NCBI RefSeq assembly: GCF_001570565.1
Contig: NZ_BBXE01000022.1
Coordinates: forward strand, 124,001 to 188,000
Source of the DNA: Herbidospora yilanensis
GTDB lineage: Bacteria; Actinomycetota; Actinomycetes; Streptosporangiales; Streptosporangiaceae
Length of the DNA stretch: 64,000 nt
Direction of reading: 5' to 3'
A program made the translations under genes and the position numbers. Shown piece by piece: positions 1 to 8,770 of the stretch (position 1 is its first letter; the number at the start of each line of letters is the position of its first letter). The notes under the pieces were generated by a model. The model was not told the origin of the DNA. It did not search any database and saw only the letters and a list, made by a program, of their open reading frames with translations.

Positions 1-1
1 C

Positions 2-2302
2 GCCCCCGGCGGACGGCGGCCGGTGCTGGTGGTCGACGACGCCCACCTGCTCGACCCGGCCTCGGCCGCGCTGGTCTTCCAGCTCGCCGTGCACACCCGC
101 ACGTTCGTGGTGCTGACCGTCCGGCAGGGCCAGGCCGCGCCCGACGTGGTCACCGCGCTCTGGAAGGAACGGGTCGCCCGCCGGGTGGAACTCGGGCCCC
201 TCGGCGACGACGAGATCGACACCGTGCTCGAACGCGGCCTCGGCGGCCCCCTCGACGCGGTCACCCGGCGCAGCCTGCGCCGCCTGTCGGCGGGCAACCC
301 CCTGGTGTTGTACGAACTGGTGCAGTCGGCCCTGGAGGGAGGGTCCCTCCGTACCGTCGACGGCCTGTGGCACCTGGAGGGGCACCTGCGGGTCACCGGC
401 CGGCTGGGCGACCTCATCGAGGCCCAGATGGACGTCGACGACGCGGCCGTGCTGAGCGTTCTGGAGGTGCTGGCCTGCAAGGAGCCGCTCGGCCAGTCAG
501 TGGTGGAGTCGATCACGGGCCACGCGGCGGTCGTCGAGGCCGAACGCCGGGGGCTCGTTCTGCTCGAACGCTCCGGCCAGCGTATCCAGACCCGGCTCAC
601 CATCCCGGCCTACGCCGGAGTGATCAGGGCCCGGATGCCCCGGGCGCGGCACCGGGCGATCTGGGAGAGCCTGGCCGAGTCGCTCGCCAAGACCCCGCGC
701 CGCCGCGCCGACGACGCGCTCGAACTGGCCGTCTCGCGGCAGCGGGCCGGGCTCGGCTCCTCGGTGGGGGAACTGCTCGCGGGGGCCCGCCAGGCGGCCG
801 AGCACCTGGAGTTCGACATGGCCGAGCGGCTCGCCATGGCCACCCGCGAGGCCGGGGGAGGCGTCGACGCCGACCTGACGCTGGCCGAGGTGCTGGCCTG
901 GCAGGGCCGCTACGAGGCGGCGGCCGGGATGCTGCCCGAGCCGGAGGAGTGCGTCGACGAGGAGAGCTCCGACCGCCGCGCGATGTTGCAGGAACGCATC
1001 GACTACTGGCACCGCGAGGCCGCCCCGGCCGGCGGCCACCCGCCCGGCGAACGCGCCGCCGAGGCGGTGTCGACGTGGATCGTCCTGCTGGAGGGCGACG
1101 TCGCCCGGTCGATCGCGGTCGGGAGCGCACTGCTGGCCCTGCCCGACCCGCAGCTCCCGCCCCGCGCCGTCACCTGGGCCGCGACGGCGGTCATGGTGGC
1201 CGCGGGCCTCACGGGCGACCGGCGGCTCGTCGACCAGGCCGCCGCGACCGGGCTGCACATCGCCGTCGAGCACCGCAACACCCTGCCGCGGGCCCAGGCG
1301 CAGGTGCGCAGCGTGCGGTGCGTGGCCCTGGTGTTGTCGGGCGCGCTCGTCGACGCCGCCGCCGCCGTCGAGGCGGGCTACCAGGAGGCGGTCCGGACCC
1401 AGCTCCCGCAGACGGTCGGCATCTGGACGGGCCTGCGCGGCATCGTCGCCAAGGCCCAGGGCCGGACGACCCTGGCCCAGCAGGCGCTCCGCGAGTCGAT
1501 CGTGCTGCTCGAAGGCCACGACCCGCTCCGCCTCCAGCGTCTCTACCTGTCGGAACTCGTCGGCGCCCACGCCATGGCGGGCGACACCGCCGGGGTCGAC
1601 CAGTGGCTGGCCCGGATGGAGGAGACCCCGGCCCCGCCCGGCGCCCTGGTCGACCCGTGGATCAACCGCAACCGCGCCTGGGCCGCCGTCGCCGCCTCCG
1701 ACCTGCCGCTCGCCGCCGACCGCGCGCTCACCGCCGCGAAGGAGGCCCGCCGGGCCGGCGCGCCCCTGCTGGAGGCGCACGCCCTGGCCGACGCCTGCCG
1801 GATGGGCGCCGCCGGCGCGGCCCGCGACCGCCTGGCCGAACTCTCCGTCACCACCCCGACCTCGGTGACCAGGGCGTTCGCCGCCATGGCCGCCGCCCAC
1901 GCGGAAGAGGACCCTGATCTGCTGCTGGAGTCGGCCGGAACGCTGGCCCGCCTCGGACACACGCTGGCCGGGGCCGAATGCGCCGCGACCTCCTATCGGT
2001 TACTCGTGGCGGCCGGACGACGGACGGCCGCCACCAGCGCGCAGACGCTGGCCAGGGAACTGCTGACCGACTGCGGCGGGGCGAGGACGCCGCAGTCGGA
2101 CCTGTCAGGCGATTCCACGCTGACACCGCGGGAGCTCCAGATCGCCAAGCTGGTGGCGTCGGGCCTGTCGGGCCGGGCGGTCGCCGACCGGCTCGACCTG
2201 TCGTTGCGGACGGTCAACAACCACCTGGGCCGGGTCTACACGAAGCTCGGGGTGTCGGGGCGACGGGCGCTGGCCCAGGTGCTCGGCTCGACCGAGGCGT
2301 GA
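2..2302 (+). CDS. LAL-type LuxR family transcriptional regulator, 5' partial
   Basis: This is the C-terminal part of a large ATP-binding LuxR regulator. The frame is open from base 2, and the first visible motif is a Walker B strand (VLVVDDAHLLD). The Walker A motif and true start therefore lie upstream of the window, and the in-frame GTG at 23 is not a credible start. A long helical TPR-like middle follows. The protein ends in a LuxR/GerE helix-turn-helix, LTPRELQIAKLVASG then SLRTVNNHLGRVYTKLGV, encoded at about 2120-2270. LAL proteins are usually 850-1000 residues, which fits the missing N-terminus. The MFS gene follows closely on the same strand, but co-regulation is only an inference. 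Confidence 0.9.
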   Translation, partial: APGGRRPVLVVDDAHLLDPASAALVFQLAVHTRTFVVLTVRQGQAAPDVVTALWKERVARRVELGPLGDDEIDTVLERGLGGPLDAVTRRSLRRLSAGNPLVLYELVQSALEGGSLRTVDGLWHLEGHLRVTGRLGDLIEAQMDVDDAAVLSVLEVLACKEPLGQSVVESITGHAAVVEAERRGLVLLERSGQRIQTRLTIPAYAGVIRARMPRARHRAIWESLAESLAKTPRRRADDALELAVSRQRAGLGSSVGELLAGARQAAEHLEFDMAERLAMATREAGGGVDADLTLAEVLAWQGRYEAAAGMLPEPEECVDEESSDRRAMLQERIDYWHREAAPAGGHPPGERAAEAVSTWIVLLEGDVARSIAVGSALLALPDPQLPPRAVTWAATAVMVAAGLTGDRRLVDQAAATGLHIAVEHRNTLPRAQAQVRSVRCVALVLSGALVDAAAAVEAGYQEAVRTQLPQTVGIWTGLRGIVAKAQGRTTLAQQALRESIVLLEGHDPLRLQRLYLSELVGAHAMAGDTAGVDQWLARMEETPAPPGALVDPWINRNRAWAAVAASDLPLAADRALTAAKEARRAGAPLLEAHALADACRMGAAGAARDRLAELSVTTPTSVTRAFAAMAAAHAEEDPDLLLESAGTLARLGHTLAGAECAATSYRLLVAAGRRTAATSAQTLARELLTDCGGARTPQSDLSGDSTLTPRELQIAKLVASGLSGRAVADRLDLSLRTVNNHLGRVYTKLGVSGRRALAQVLGSTEA

Positions 2303-2354
2303 GTCCGGCCCACCTGTGACCCCCGCTCGGGGCGGTGGCCGGGCGCGTGCGAGC

Positions 2355-3554
2355 ATGTCGCGGGTGAAAGCGCGACCGCAGGTCATGACCCCGGGCCTGA
2401 CCTTTCTCTTCGCCGTCGCCGGAGGCGCGGCGGTCGGCAACCTCTACTGGGCCCAGCCCCTCCTCGACTTCATCGCCGCCGACCTGGGCTCCTCCACGGC
2501 CGGTGCGGGCCTGCTGGTGACGGCCACCCAGGTCGGTTACGCGGTGGGCATCCTGCTCTTCGTCCCGCTGGGCGACGTGCTCAACCGGCGGAAGCTGATT
2601 CCGCTGATGCTGGTGGTGTCCGCGGTGATGCTGGTGCTGTGCGCGCTGGCCCCCACGTTCGGCCTGCTGCTGGGCGCGATCACGCTCATGGGGATCACGA
2701 CCGTGGCCGGGCAACTGCTCACCCCGCTGGCGGGCGACCTGGCCGATCCGGAGCGGCGCGGCCACGTGGTCGGCGCCGTGACGGCGGGCATCCTGACGGG
2801 CATCCTGCTCAGCCGGACGATCAGCGGCCTGGTCGCCGAGTTCGCCGGTTGGCGCACCATCTTCCTCGCGGCGTCGGTCCTGGCCCTGATCCTGGCGCTG
2901 CTGCTCTACCGGGCGGTCCCCGAGATGGAGCCCAAGACCCGGCTGCCCTACCACCGGTTGATCGCGTCGGTGTTCTCGTCGGTCCGTCGCGAGCGGGTGG
3001 TCCGGTGGACCCTCGCCCTCTCCTGCACGGGCTTCGCGATCTTCACCATGTTCTGGACGTCGCTGACCTTCCTGCTGAGCTCGCCGCCCTTCGACTACCC
3101 GGTCTCCGTGATCGGCCTGTTCGGCCTGGCGGGCCTGACCGGCGCTCTGGCCGCCCAGCGGGCGGGCCGCCTGCACGACCGGGGCTGGTCGTTGCCCGCG
3201 ACCGGGCTCGGCTGGGTGGTGGTCCTGGTGTCGTTCGGCCTGGCCTGGTTCGCCGGCCGGTCGGCGGCGCTCGTGGTCGTGGTCGTCGTGCTGATCGACG
3301 CGGGGATGCAGGGCCTCAACATCCTGAACCAGACGCGCATCTTCGCGGTGTCCCACGAGGCCCGCAGCCGGCTGAACACGGCGTTCGTGACGGGCAACTT
3401 CGTGGGCGGCGCGATCGGATCGGCGGCGGCCTCGGTGTTGTGGTCGGTGGGGCAGTGGCGGGCGATCTGCCTGGCCGGGATGGTCGCGTCGGTCGTCGCC
3501 CTGGCGATCTGGGCCGTCGGCAGGCGGAGCGCGCTCGTCGTTACCTCCGTGTGA
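2355..3554 (+). CDS. MFS transporter
   Basis: A major facilitator superfamily permease of about 399 residues with roughly 12 hydrophobic segments. The loop 2-3 signature is GDVLNRRK, and TM1 carries GNLYWAQPLLD, a pattern common in drug/sugar-efflux-type MFS proteins. It probably exports a small molecule by proton antiport; the substrate is unknown. I chose the ATG at 2355. An in-frame GTG at 2316 would add 13 Arg/Gly-rich residues, and ATG 2385 is also possible; none has a strong ribosome-binding site. The gene lies about 50 bp after the LAL regulator. A weak GC hairpin followed by TTTT at 3576-3593 may terminate it. Confidence 0.88.
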   Translation: MSRVKARPQVMTPGLTFLFAVAGGAAVGNLYWAQPLLDFIAADLGSSTAGAGLLVTATQVGYAVGILLFVPLGDVLNRRKLIPLMLVVSAVMLVLCALAPTFGLLLGAITLMGITTVAGQLLTPLAGDLADPERRGHVVGAVTAGILTGILLSRTISGLVAEFAGWRTIFLAASVLALILALLLYRAVPEMEPKTRLPYHRLIASVFSSVRRERVVRWTLALSCTGFAIFTMFWTSLTFLLSSPPFDYPVSVIGLFGLAGLTGALAAQRAGRLHDRGWSLPATGLGWVVVLVSFGLAWFAGRSAALVVVVVVLIDAGMQGLNILNQTRIFAVSHEARSRLNTAFVTGNFVGGAIGSAAASVLWSVGQWRAICLAGMVASVVALAIWAVGRRSALVVTSV

Positions 3555-3790
3555 AGGGCGAACTCCCCGCACCACGGCGAAAGTCGCCATTTTGATCTGT
3601 GTCCCTCTCACGCCTCTTTCCTGAAGGTCAATGAACGGCCTCGCGTGACGTCCCCAGGGAAATCAAACCCAACATCGCACACAACCTCCGCAAACCACCT
3701 TCAAATCGGCGCATATCGCTCGCGATTCCGCCCCGACAAGAAAAAAGTAGAAGTGTAAACCAACGTCGGGACGATCCAGAGGAGAAGCCC

Positions 3791-4042
3791 ATGGACGGAA
3801 AGCGGCGAGTCGCGATGGCGGGGGCCGGGTTCCTCGGCGCGGCGGCCCTGGTCCTGGCCCCGGTGTCGGCGGCGTCGGCCGCCGAGGCCGCGACCCCGGC
3901 GACCACGACGGCGGCGAGCACGTCGGCGATCGTGTTCCCGACCTACCATCACTGGGACGACTACGGGCACCACCACAACCACCACAACCATCACAACCAC
4001 CACAATCACCACCACAACCACAACCACGGCTGGTGGTACTGA
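3791..4042 (+). CDS. Secreted His/Asn-rich mini-protein
   Basis: An 83-residue protein with a Sec-type signal peptide: KRR, then a hydrophobic Ala/Gly/Leu stretch, with likely cleavage after ASAA near residue 31. A short Thr/Ala-rich linker follows. The mature C-terminus is almost entirely His and Asn with HHN repeats and ends in GWWY. A strong AGAGGAG ribosome-binding site lies 7 bases before the ATG. Clustered His suggests binding of transition metals such as Zn, Ni or Cu, but this is inference and I recognise no family. The gene at 4379 is a tandem paralogue with the same signal peptide and a completely different tail. A strong terminator follows at 4051. Confidence 0.8.
   Translation: MDGKRRVAMAGAGFLGAAALVLAPVSAASAAEAATPATTTAASTSAIVFPTYHHWDDYGHHHNHHNHHNHHNHHHNHNHGWWY
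3968..4029 (+). repeat. CACCACAAC-type microrepeat encoding HHN units
   Basis: Imperfect short tandem repeats of CACCACAAC and CACAAC encode the His/Asn-rich tail of the mini-protein gene. Such repeats are prone to length change by slippage. Confidence 0.85.
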
Positions 4043-4050
4043 GGCGGTCT

Positions 4051-4080
4051 CCACCGCCCGGGTGATCGCCCGGGCGGTGG
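4051..4080 (+). terminator. Intrinsic terminator after the His-rich gene
   Basis: A near-perfect hairpin with arms CCACCGCCCGGG and CCCGGGCGGTGG around a short loop starts 9 bases after the stop codon. A nearly identical hairpin follows the paralogue at 4660, so the duplication included the terminator. Confidence 0.8.
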
Positions 4081-4378
4081 ATCATGTTCGGGGAAGGCCG
4101 GTGGCATAAGGGCCGCGTAAGTGCTTTACCGACACGTGGTGGGCCGGACCGTCGCCGCCCAAGGGCTTCCCGAACATTCTCCCCATTCGGCCCCAATCGA
4201 CCCCCATGTGCGCCGCACTTGGACGTAGCCCAATAAGCCGTACATAAAAGCACCCCCTCAACCCGCCCCCAGAACCTCGCCCGCCTCCCGTCAAATGAAG
4301 GCCACGCCCTCTCGCGCCGCTTGCCGGTCGTCGGGAAGCCTGGAGGGGCAAGCCAGGCGAATCCTAGGAGGAGAAGCC
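4081..4378. other. Intergenic region between the two mini-protein paralogues
   Basis: About 300 bases without a credible gene. Possible reading frames here lack ribosome-binding sites and plausible composition. The region presumably holds the promoter of the second paralogue; I could not place -35/-10 boxes with confidence. Confidence 0.5.
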
Positions 4379-4639
4379 ATGTACGGTAAGCGAGTCGCGA
4401 CGGTGGGGGCGGGAGTCCTCGGTGCGGCGGCCCTGGTCCTGGGGCCCATCTCAGCGGCGGATGCCGAGACGGCCACCACCGCGACCACTACCGCGGTGAG
4501 CACGGTCACCCAGCCCGCGTCCACGACCTACGACGACTGGGACTGGGACGACGACTACTACTACGACGACTACTACTACGACGACTGGGACGGCTGGGAC
4601 GACGACTACGTCGTCGAGGAGTACTACTACTGGGACTAG
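4379..4639 (+). CDS. Secreted Asp/Tyr/Trp-rich mini-protein
   Basis: An 86-residue paralogue of the gene at 3791. The first 28 residues (MYGKRVATVGAGVLGAAALV and onward) form a matching signal peptide, and the Thr-rich linker is similar. The mature tail differs completely: DDYYYDD and DDWDGWDDD runs that are strongly acidic and aromatic. The AGGAGGAGAAG ribosome-binding site almost matches that of the paralogue and decides the ATG at 4379 over an upstream in-frame start at 4295. The acidic tail could bind calcium or pair electrostatically with the His-rich paralogue; both ideas are inference. No known family was recognised. Confidence 0.8.
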   Translation: MYGKRVATVGAGVLGAAALVLGPISAADAETATTATTTAVSTVTQPASTTYDDWDWDDDYYYDDYYYDDWDGWDDDYVVEEYYYWD

Positions 4640-4659
4640 CCCCTAGCGGCTCCCGCCTC

Positions 4660-4687
4660 CACCGCCCGGGTCATCACCCGGGCGGTG
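4660..4687 (+). terminator. Intrinsic terminator after the Asp/Tyr-rich gene
   Basis: Hairpin with arms CACCGCCCGGGT and ACCCGGGCGGTG, nearly identical to the one at 4051. It sits between converging genes and could act in both directions. Confidence 0.8.
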
Positions 4688-4706
4688 CAGGTCTCTCCGG
4701 GGCGCC

Positions 4707-5369
4707 TCATTCGATCGGGCCGCCCATCGTGGCCAGCAACTGCTGCATCCGGTCGATCTCGATGCGCTGGTCAGAGTCGATGTGGGTGGCGAAGACGTAG
4801 GTTTCGGTCTCCTGGCCGCCGTCGGCGGCGAACAACTTCTCCACCATCTCCAGGGCGCCCATGTGGTGGCCGATCATGAACTGGGTGAAGAGACGGTCGA
4901 ACTCGCCGTCCTTCGCCTTCTCCAGCCGGTCGAACTGGTCTTCGGTGAGCATCCCGGGCATCAGTTCGCCGGCCCCGTGGCCGTGGTCCGTCGACGGCAC
5001 GTCCTGCCCTCGGGACGTCAGCCACTTCCGCATCTGCGTCATCTCGTCCTCCTGCGTGGCCGAGATGCGCTTGGCGATCAGGGTCACGTCGCGGTTCTTG
5101 GTGCGCGAGGGCACGAGCGAGGTCATCCGGAGCGCCTGTCCGTGGTGGGGGATCATCCCCTGGAAGAAGATCACGTCGGCGGCGGTGAACGGGGCCTCGC
5201 TGACGGAGGGCACGGCGGTGCCCGGGAGCGTCCTGCCGGCCTGCCCGGGAGCGCCGGGCTGGACGACCACCGGCGCGTTCGGGGCCGGAGGCGGGGCGTC
5301 CTCGCTGCAACCGGCGAGGACCAGGCCGGAGACCAGCAGTAACGCGCTCAGGTGACGCAATTGGCTCAT
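4707..5369 (-). CDS. DUF305 family lipoprotein
   Basis: A secreted lipoprotein of about 220 residues. The N-terminus is a lipoprotein signal ending in the lipobox LVLAGC. After a Pro-rich linker come the DUF305 hallmarks: DVIFFQGMIPHHGQALRM and, later, FMIGHHMGALEM. The two HH pairs suggest a metal-binding four-helix bundle of the ferritin-like kind. DUF305 proteins often accompany copper or other metal homeostasis genes, but no such neighbour is seen here. I chose the ATG at 5369 because the lipobox then sits at normal distance; an ATG at 5402 would add 11 residues. Its promoter must lie in the divergent gap before 5537. Confidence 0.9.
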   Translation of the reverse strand: MSQLRHLSALLLVSGLVLAGCSEDAPPPAPNAPVVVQPGAPGQAGRTLPGTAVPSVSEAPFTAADVIFFQGMIPHHGQALRMTSLVPSRTKNRDVTLIAKRISATQEDEMTQMRKWLTSRGQDVPSTDHGHGAGELMPGMLTEDQFDRLEKAKDGEFDRLFTQFMIGHHMGALEMVEKLFAADGGQETETYVFATHIDSDQRIEIDRMQQLLATMGGPIE

Positions 5370-5536
5370 GGTGTGGGGCTGCTTCCGCTGTACCGTCGGC
5401 ATCTGTCCGGAAAAGTAGATATGTCTACGTATAGAACATCAAGACCCTTTCGGTTTACGGTACGCGGTGAAATACCACATAGGACCGCTGCCCTGAAATC
5501 CAGGGCGGCCGGTTTCCAACTTGAAGGGACGGCCCC

Positions 5537-7306
5537 TTGCGACTACGCACTCTCGGGGTCATCGCCGCTGCCGGAGCGTTAGTGGCGGGCTTCCTGCCCA
5601 CCGCCGCGCAGGCCGCCGATGATCCGCGTGTCGGCCTCGGAGCCGGCTGGCTGGACGCACAGTCCGCCGCCAGCGGCCTCGAACTGACCAAGCACAACGA
5701 CAAGCCCGCCGGGTTCGTCAACCCCGACAGCCCGGGCAGCTCCTCGTTCGCCAACTCCGACCTGGCGTTCAGCGGGAACTACGCCTTCGCGGGCAACTAC
5801 AACGGGTTCAACATCTACGACATCAGCACCGGCGCCGATCCGGTGCTGAAGACGTCGGTGGTGTGCCCGGGTGGTCAGGGTGACCTGTCCGTCTACGGGA
5901 ACCTGCTGTTCATGTCGGTCGAGGAGACCCGCGGCCGCATCGACTGCGGCACGCAGGGTGCTCCCGGCACCGTGAACCCCGAGCGGTTCCGCGGTGTCCG
6001 CGTCTTCGACATCAGCGACATCAACGCCCCCACGCAGGTGGCGGCCGTGCAGACCTGCCGTGGTTCGCACACCCACACGGTCGTGACCAGCCCCAAGGAC
6101 AAGAAGAACGTCTACGTCTACGTTCAGGGCACCTCCAGTGTCCGGTCCGGTGACGAGCTCGCCGGTTGCGCCAACACCGCGGCGACCGACCCGAACACCT
6201 CCCTGTGGCGGATCGAGGTCATCAAGGTCCCGCTGAAGAACCCGGAGACCGCCGCGGTCGTGGCCCAGCCGCGCCTGTTCGCCAACCCGGAGACCGGCGC
6301 GATCGACGGCCTGCAGAACACCCCGCCGACGGCGCAGCACCCGTCGGGCACGAACTGGTCGCCCCGCCCCGTGACCAACCAGTGCCACGACATCACCGCG
6401 TACCCGGAGATCGGGCTGGCCGCCGGAGCCTGCGCGGGCAACGGCATCCTGCTCGACATCAAGGACCCGGAGAACCCCAAGCGCCTGGACGCGGTCGCCG
6501 ACCCGAACTACGCCTACTGGCACTCGGCGACCTTCAACAACGACGGCACCAAGGTCGTCTTCACCGACGAGTGGGGCGGGGGCTCCGGCGCTCGCTGCCG
6601 TACCACTGACCTGCCGTCGTGGGGTGCCAACTCCATCTACAACATCGTGGACGGCAAGCTGGTGTTCCAGAGCTACTACAAGCTCCCGGCGCCCCAGACG
6701 ACGGCCGAGAACTGCGTGGCCCACAACGGCTCGCTGGTCCCGATCCCCGGTCGCGACATCATGGTCCAGGCGTGGTACCAGGGCGGCATCTCGCTCTGGG
6801 ACTTCACCGACTCGGCCAACCCGAAGGAGCTCGGCTACTTCGACCGCGGCCCGGTGAACGCCGCCGCGCTCGTCCTCGGTGGCTTCTGGTCGGCGTACTG
6901 GTACAACGGCCAGATCTACGGCACCGAGATCGCGCGTGGTTTCGACGCCTTCAAGCTGGTCCCGACCACCGCCGTGGCCCAGGAGGAGATCGACGCCGCG
7001 AAGACCGTCACGCTGAACCTGTTCAACGCGCAGGGCCAGCCGCGTCTGTCGTGGGAGTCGAGCTTCGAGCTCGTCCGCGCCTACCAGGTGCAGGCCGAGC
7101 GCGCCGGTCTGGACAAGCTCCAGGCCAAGGCCGTCGACGCCCTGATCGACGAGGCCCAGCGTCTGAAGGACCGTCACAAGAAGCTGCTGGCTTCGGTGGC
7201 CCTGAAGACCGCCGCCGCCCTGCTGAAGAAGTCCGACCCCGCTCAGGCCCGCCTCCAGTCGGCCCTGATCGACCTGTCGAAGACCGTCCTCAAGGGCGGC
7301 CGGTAG
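5537..7306 (+). CDS. Secreted LVIVD-repeat beta-propeller protein
   Basis: A 589-residue secreted protein. It starts with TTG at 5537, preceded by GAAGGGA, and has a signal peptide cleaved near AQAADD. The body carries repeated blade motifs such as GNYAFAGNYNGFNIYDI, FRGVRVFDISD and GGISLWDFTD, typical of the LVIVD-repeat seven-bladed propeller family. Several Cys may form disulfides. The last 100 residues are helical and charged and resemble the FIMAH-type tail seen in the giant secreted protein at 18335. Function is unknown; a cell-surface or extracellular binding role is likely. A strong terminator follows at 7328. Confidence 0.85.
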   Translation: MRLRTLGVIAAAGALVAGFLPTAAQAADDPRVGLGAGWLDAQSAASGLELTKHNDKPAGFVNPDSPGSSSFANSDLAFSGNYAFAGNYNGFNIYDISTGADPVLKTSVVCPGGQGDLSVYGNLLFMSVEETRGRIDCGTQGAPGTVNPERFRGVRVFDISDINAPTQVAAVQTCRGSHTHTVVTSPKDKKNVYVYVQGTSSVRSGDELAGCANTAATDPNTSLWRIEVIKVPLKNPETAAVVAQPRLFANPETGAIDGLQNTPPTAQHPSGTNWSPRPVTNQCHDITAYPEIGLAAGACAGNGILLDIKDPENPKRLDAVADPNYAYWHSATFNNDGTKVVFTDEWGGGSGARCRTTDLPSWGANSIYNIVDGKLVFQSYYKLPAPQTTAENCVAHNGSLVPIPGRDIMVQAWYQGGISLWDFTDSANPKELGYFDRGPVNAAALVLGGFWSAYWYNGQIYGTEIARGFDAFKLVPTTAVAQEEIDAAKTVTLNLFNAQGQPRLSWESSFELVRAYQVQAERAGLDKLQAKAVDALIDEAQRLKDRHKKLLASVALKTAAALLKKSDPAQARLQSALIDLSKTVLKGGR

Positions 7307-7327
7307 TCCCTGAGTAAGTGATCGACG

Positions 7328-7357
7328 CGGGCGGGTCCTCCCCTGGGGGCCCGCCCG
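7328..7357 (+). terminator. Intrinsic terminator
   Basis: Hairpin CGGGCGGG ... CCCGCCCG followed by TTC, 21 bases after the LVIVD gene stop. Confidence 0.7.
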
Positions 7358-7429
7358 TTCACATGAAGTTTTCTTGATCGGGCCCTGGACCGCGCATACG
7401 CTCCGTATCAGCGGACGGAAAGTGTGGGC

Positions 7430-8770
7430 ATGGCGAAGACGTTCGACACCTCGCTGCGGATCGACGCGGCCGGGCCACGTGGCATCCCGATCGTCAACAA
7501 CCTCCGATTCCTCCGGCACAACGCCTGGTACGCCCTCGACCGCGTCGCCTCCCGGTTCCCGGGCCCCGTCATCCCGCTGACCGGCGGAAATGGGTCGGTC
7601 GTGTTGCTCCGCGGCGAGGAGGGCGCACGCGGTTACTTCACCGAGAACGACGTGTTCGAGCGGCTCAGCGACGGCATCTTCGCCCTCCCGAAGGGCCGCC
7701 CCTGGTCGAAGATGTTCGACGCGGTCATCACCTTCAACGGCGACCGGCACCGCCGCTCGCGCCGCCTGCTGATGCCGATCACGCACAAGAGCGCGATGGA
7801 CCACTACGGAACGGTCTTCGCCGAGACGTTCAAACGGTCCCGCTTCGCGCGGGGCGACGGCGAGCCGTTCGACATGGCGGCCGAGTTCCTCGACGTCACC
7901 CGCGCGAACATGCTGGTCTGCCTGCTCGGCATCGACGTCGACGAGGCCAACGTCCGGCTGGCGAACGACGTCGCGCGGTTGCTCCGGGCCTTCCAGAACC
8001 CGCTGGTGCTGCTGTTCCGGAGCGAGGCCGCCTGGACCCCGCACGGCCGCTGGTTGCGCCACCTGGCCTCGGTCTACGACCGGCTGGAGCTGCTCATCGA
8101 GCGCAAACGCGCCGACGAACCGCGACGCGACGCCCTGTCGATCCTCTGCCACACCGTCGACGAGAACGGCGACCGGCTCAGCACCCCGGAGATCGCCGGT
8201 GAGCTGCACGGCCTGTTCGCGGCCGGTTTCGAGACCACCGCCATGTCGATGACGTGGGCGCTGCTGACGATCCTCGGCACCCCCGGCCCGTTCCCCGGCA
8301 CCGAGCACGACCTCGACGCGGCCGTCCGCGAGTCGCAGCGGCTGATCCCGACCGTCCCGTTCAGCCTGCCGCGCCGGGTGGCCCGCGACATCGAAGTCGG
8401 GCCCACCGTGATCCCGAAGGGCGCGCTCGCGTTCGCCGCGCCGCTGCTCGAACACCACGACCCGGCGTCCTTCCCCGACCCGGGGGTCTACCGCCCGTCC
8501 CGCTGGACCGGCGCGAAGGTCTCCCCCTACGCGTTCCTGCCCTACGGCGTCGGCCAGCGCCGCTGCCTGGGCGCGTCGTTCGCCGACCTCCAGATCCGCA
8601 CCACCCTGGGCCTGATGCGCCGGCCGTCGCTGCTCACCACCGAGGTCGACTACGTCATCAGGTCGGGCGCGACGGCGTTCCCCGGAAGACCCGTGTTCGT
8701 ACGGACCGGCCCGCCCGCCCCCGCTCCCGGCCCGGTGACCGGGAGCGTGCGACGTCTCTGGGCGGCCTAG
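7430..8770 (+). CDS. Cytochrome P450
   Basis: A soluble bacterial P450 of about 446 residues. The I-helix oxygen-binding motif is AAGFETTAMS, the K-helix ExxR is ESQR, and the heme-binding loop is FLPYGVGQRRCLG with the axial Cys. The region around PFPGTEHDLDAAV is shorter than usual for helix J, but all core motifs are present. It probably hydroxylates a lipid or secondary metabolite; the substrate is unknown. ATG 7430 is preferred over the GTG six bases upstream. Its stop overlaps the stop of the converging acyl-CoA dehydrogenase. No ferredoxin or reductase gene is adjacent. Confidence 0.92.
   Translation: MAKTFDTSLRIDAAGPRGIPIVNNLRFLRHNAWYALDRVASRFPGPVIPLTGGNGSVVLLRGEEGARGYFTENDVFERLSDGIFALPKGRPWSKMFDAVITFNGDRHRRSRRLLMPITHKSAMDHYGTVFAETFKRSRFARGDGEPFDMAAEFLDVTRANMLVCLLGIDVDEANVRLANDVARLLRAFQNPLVLLFRSEAAWTPHGRWLRHLASVYDRLELLIERKRADEPRRDALSILCHTVDENGDRLSTPEIAGELHGLFAAGFETTAMSMTWALLTILGTPGPFPGTEHDLDAAVRESQRLIPTVPFSLPRRVARDIEVGPTVIPKGALAFAAPLLEHHDPASFPDPGVYRPSRWTGAKVSPYAFLPYGVGQRRCLGASFADLQIRTTLGLMRRPSLLTTEVDYVIRSGATAFPGRPVFVRTGPPAPAPGPVTGSVRRLWAA

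Noticed and set aside
5370-5536. A short plus-strand frame upstream of the LVIVD gene
   Set aside because: It lacks a ribosome-binding site and has no plausible protein features; the gap is better explained as divergent promoters.
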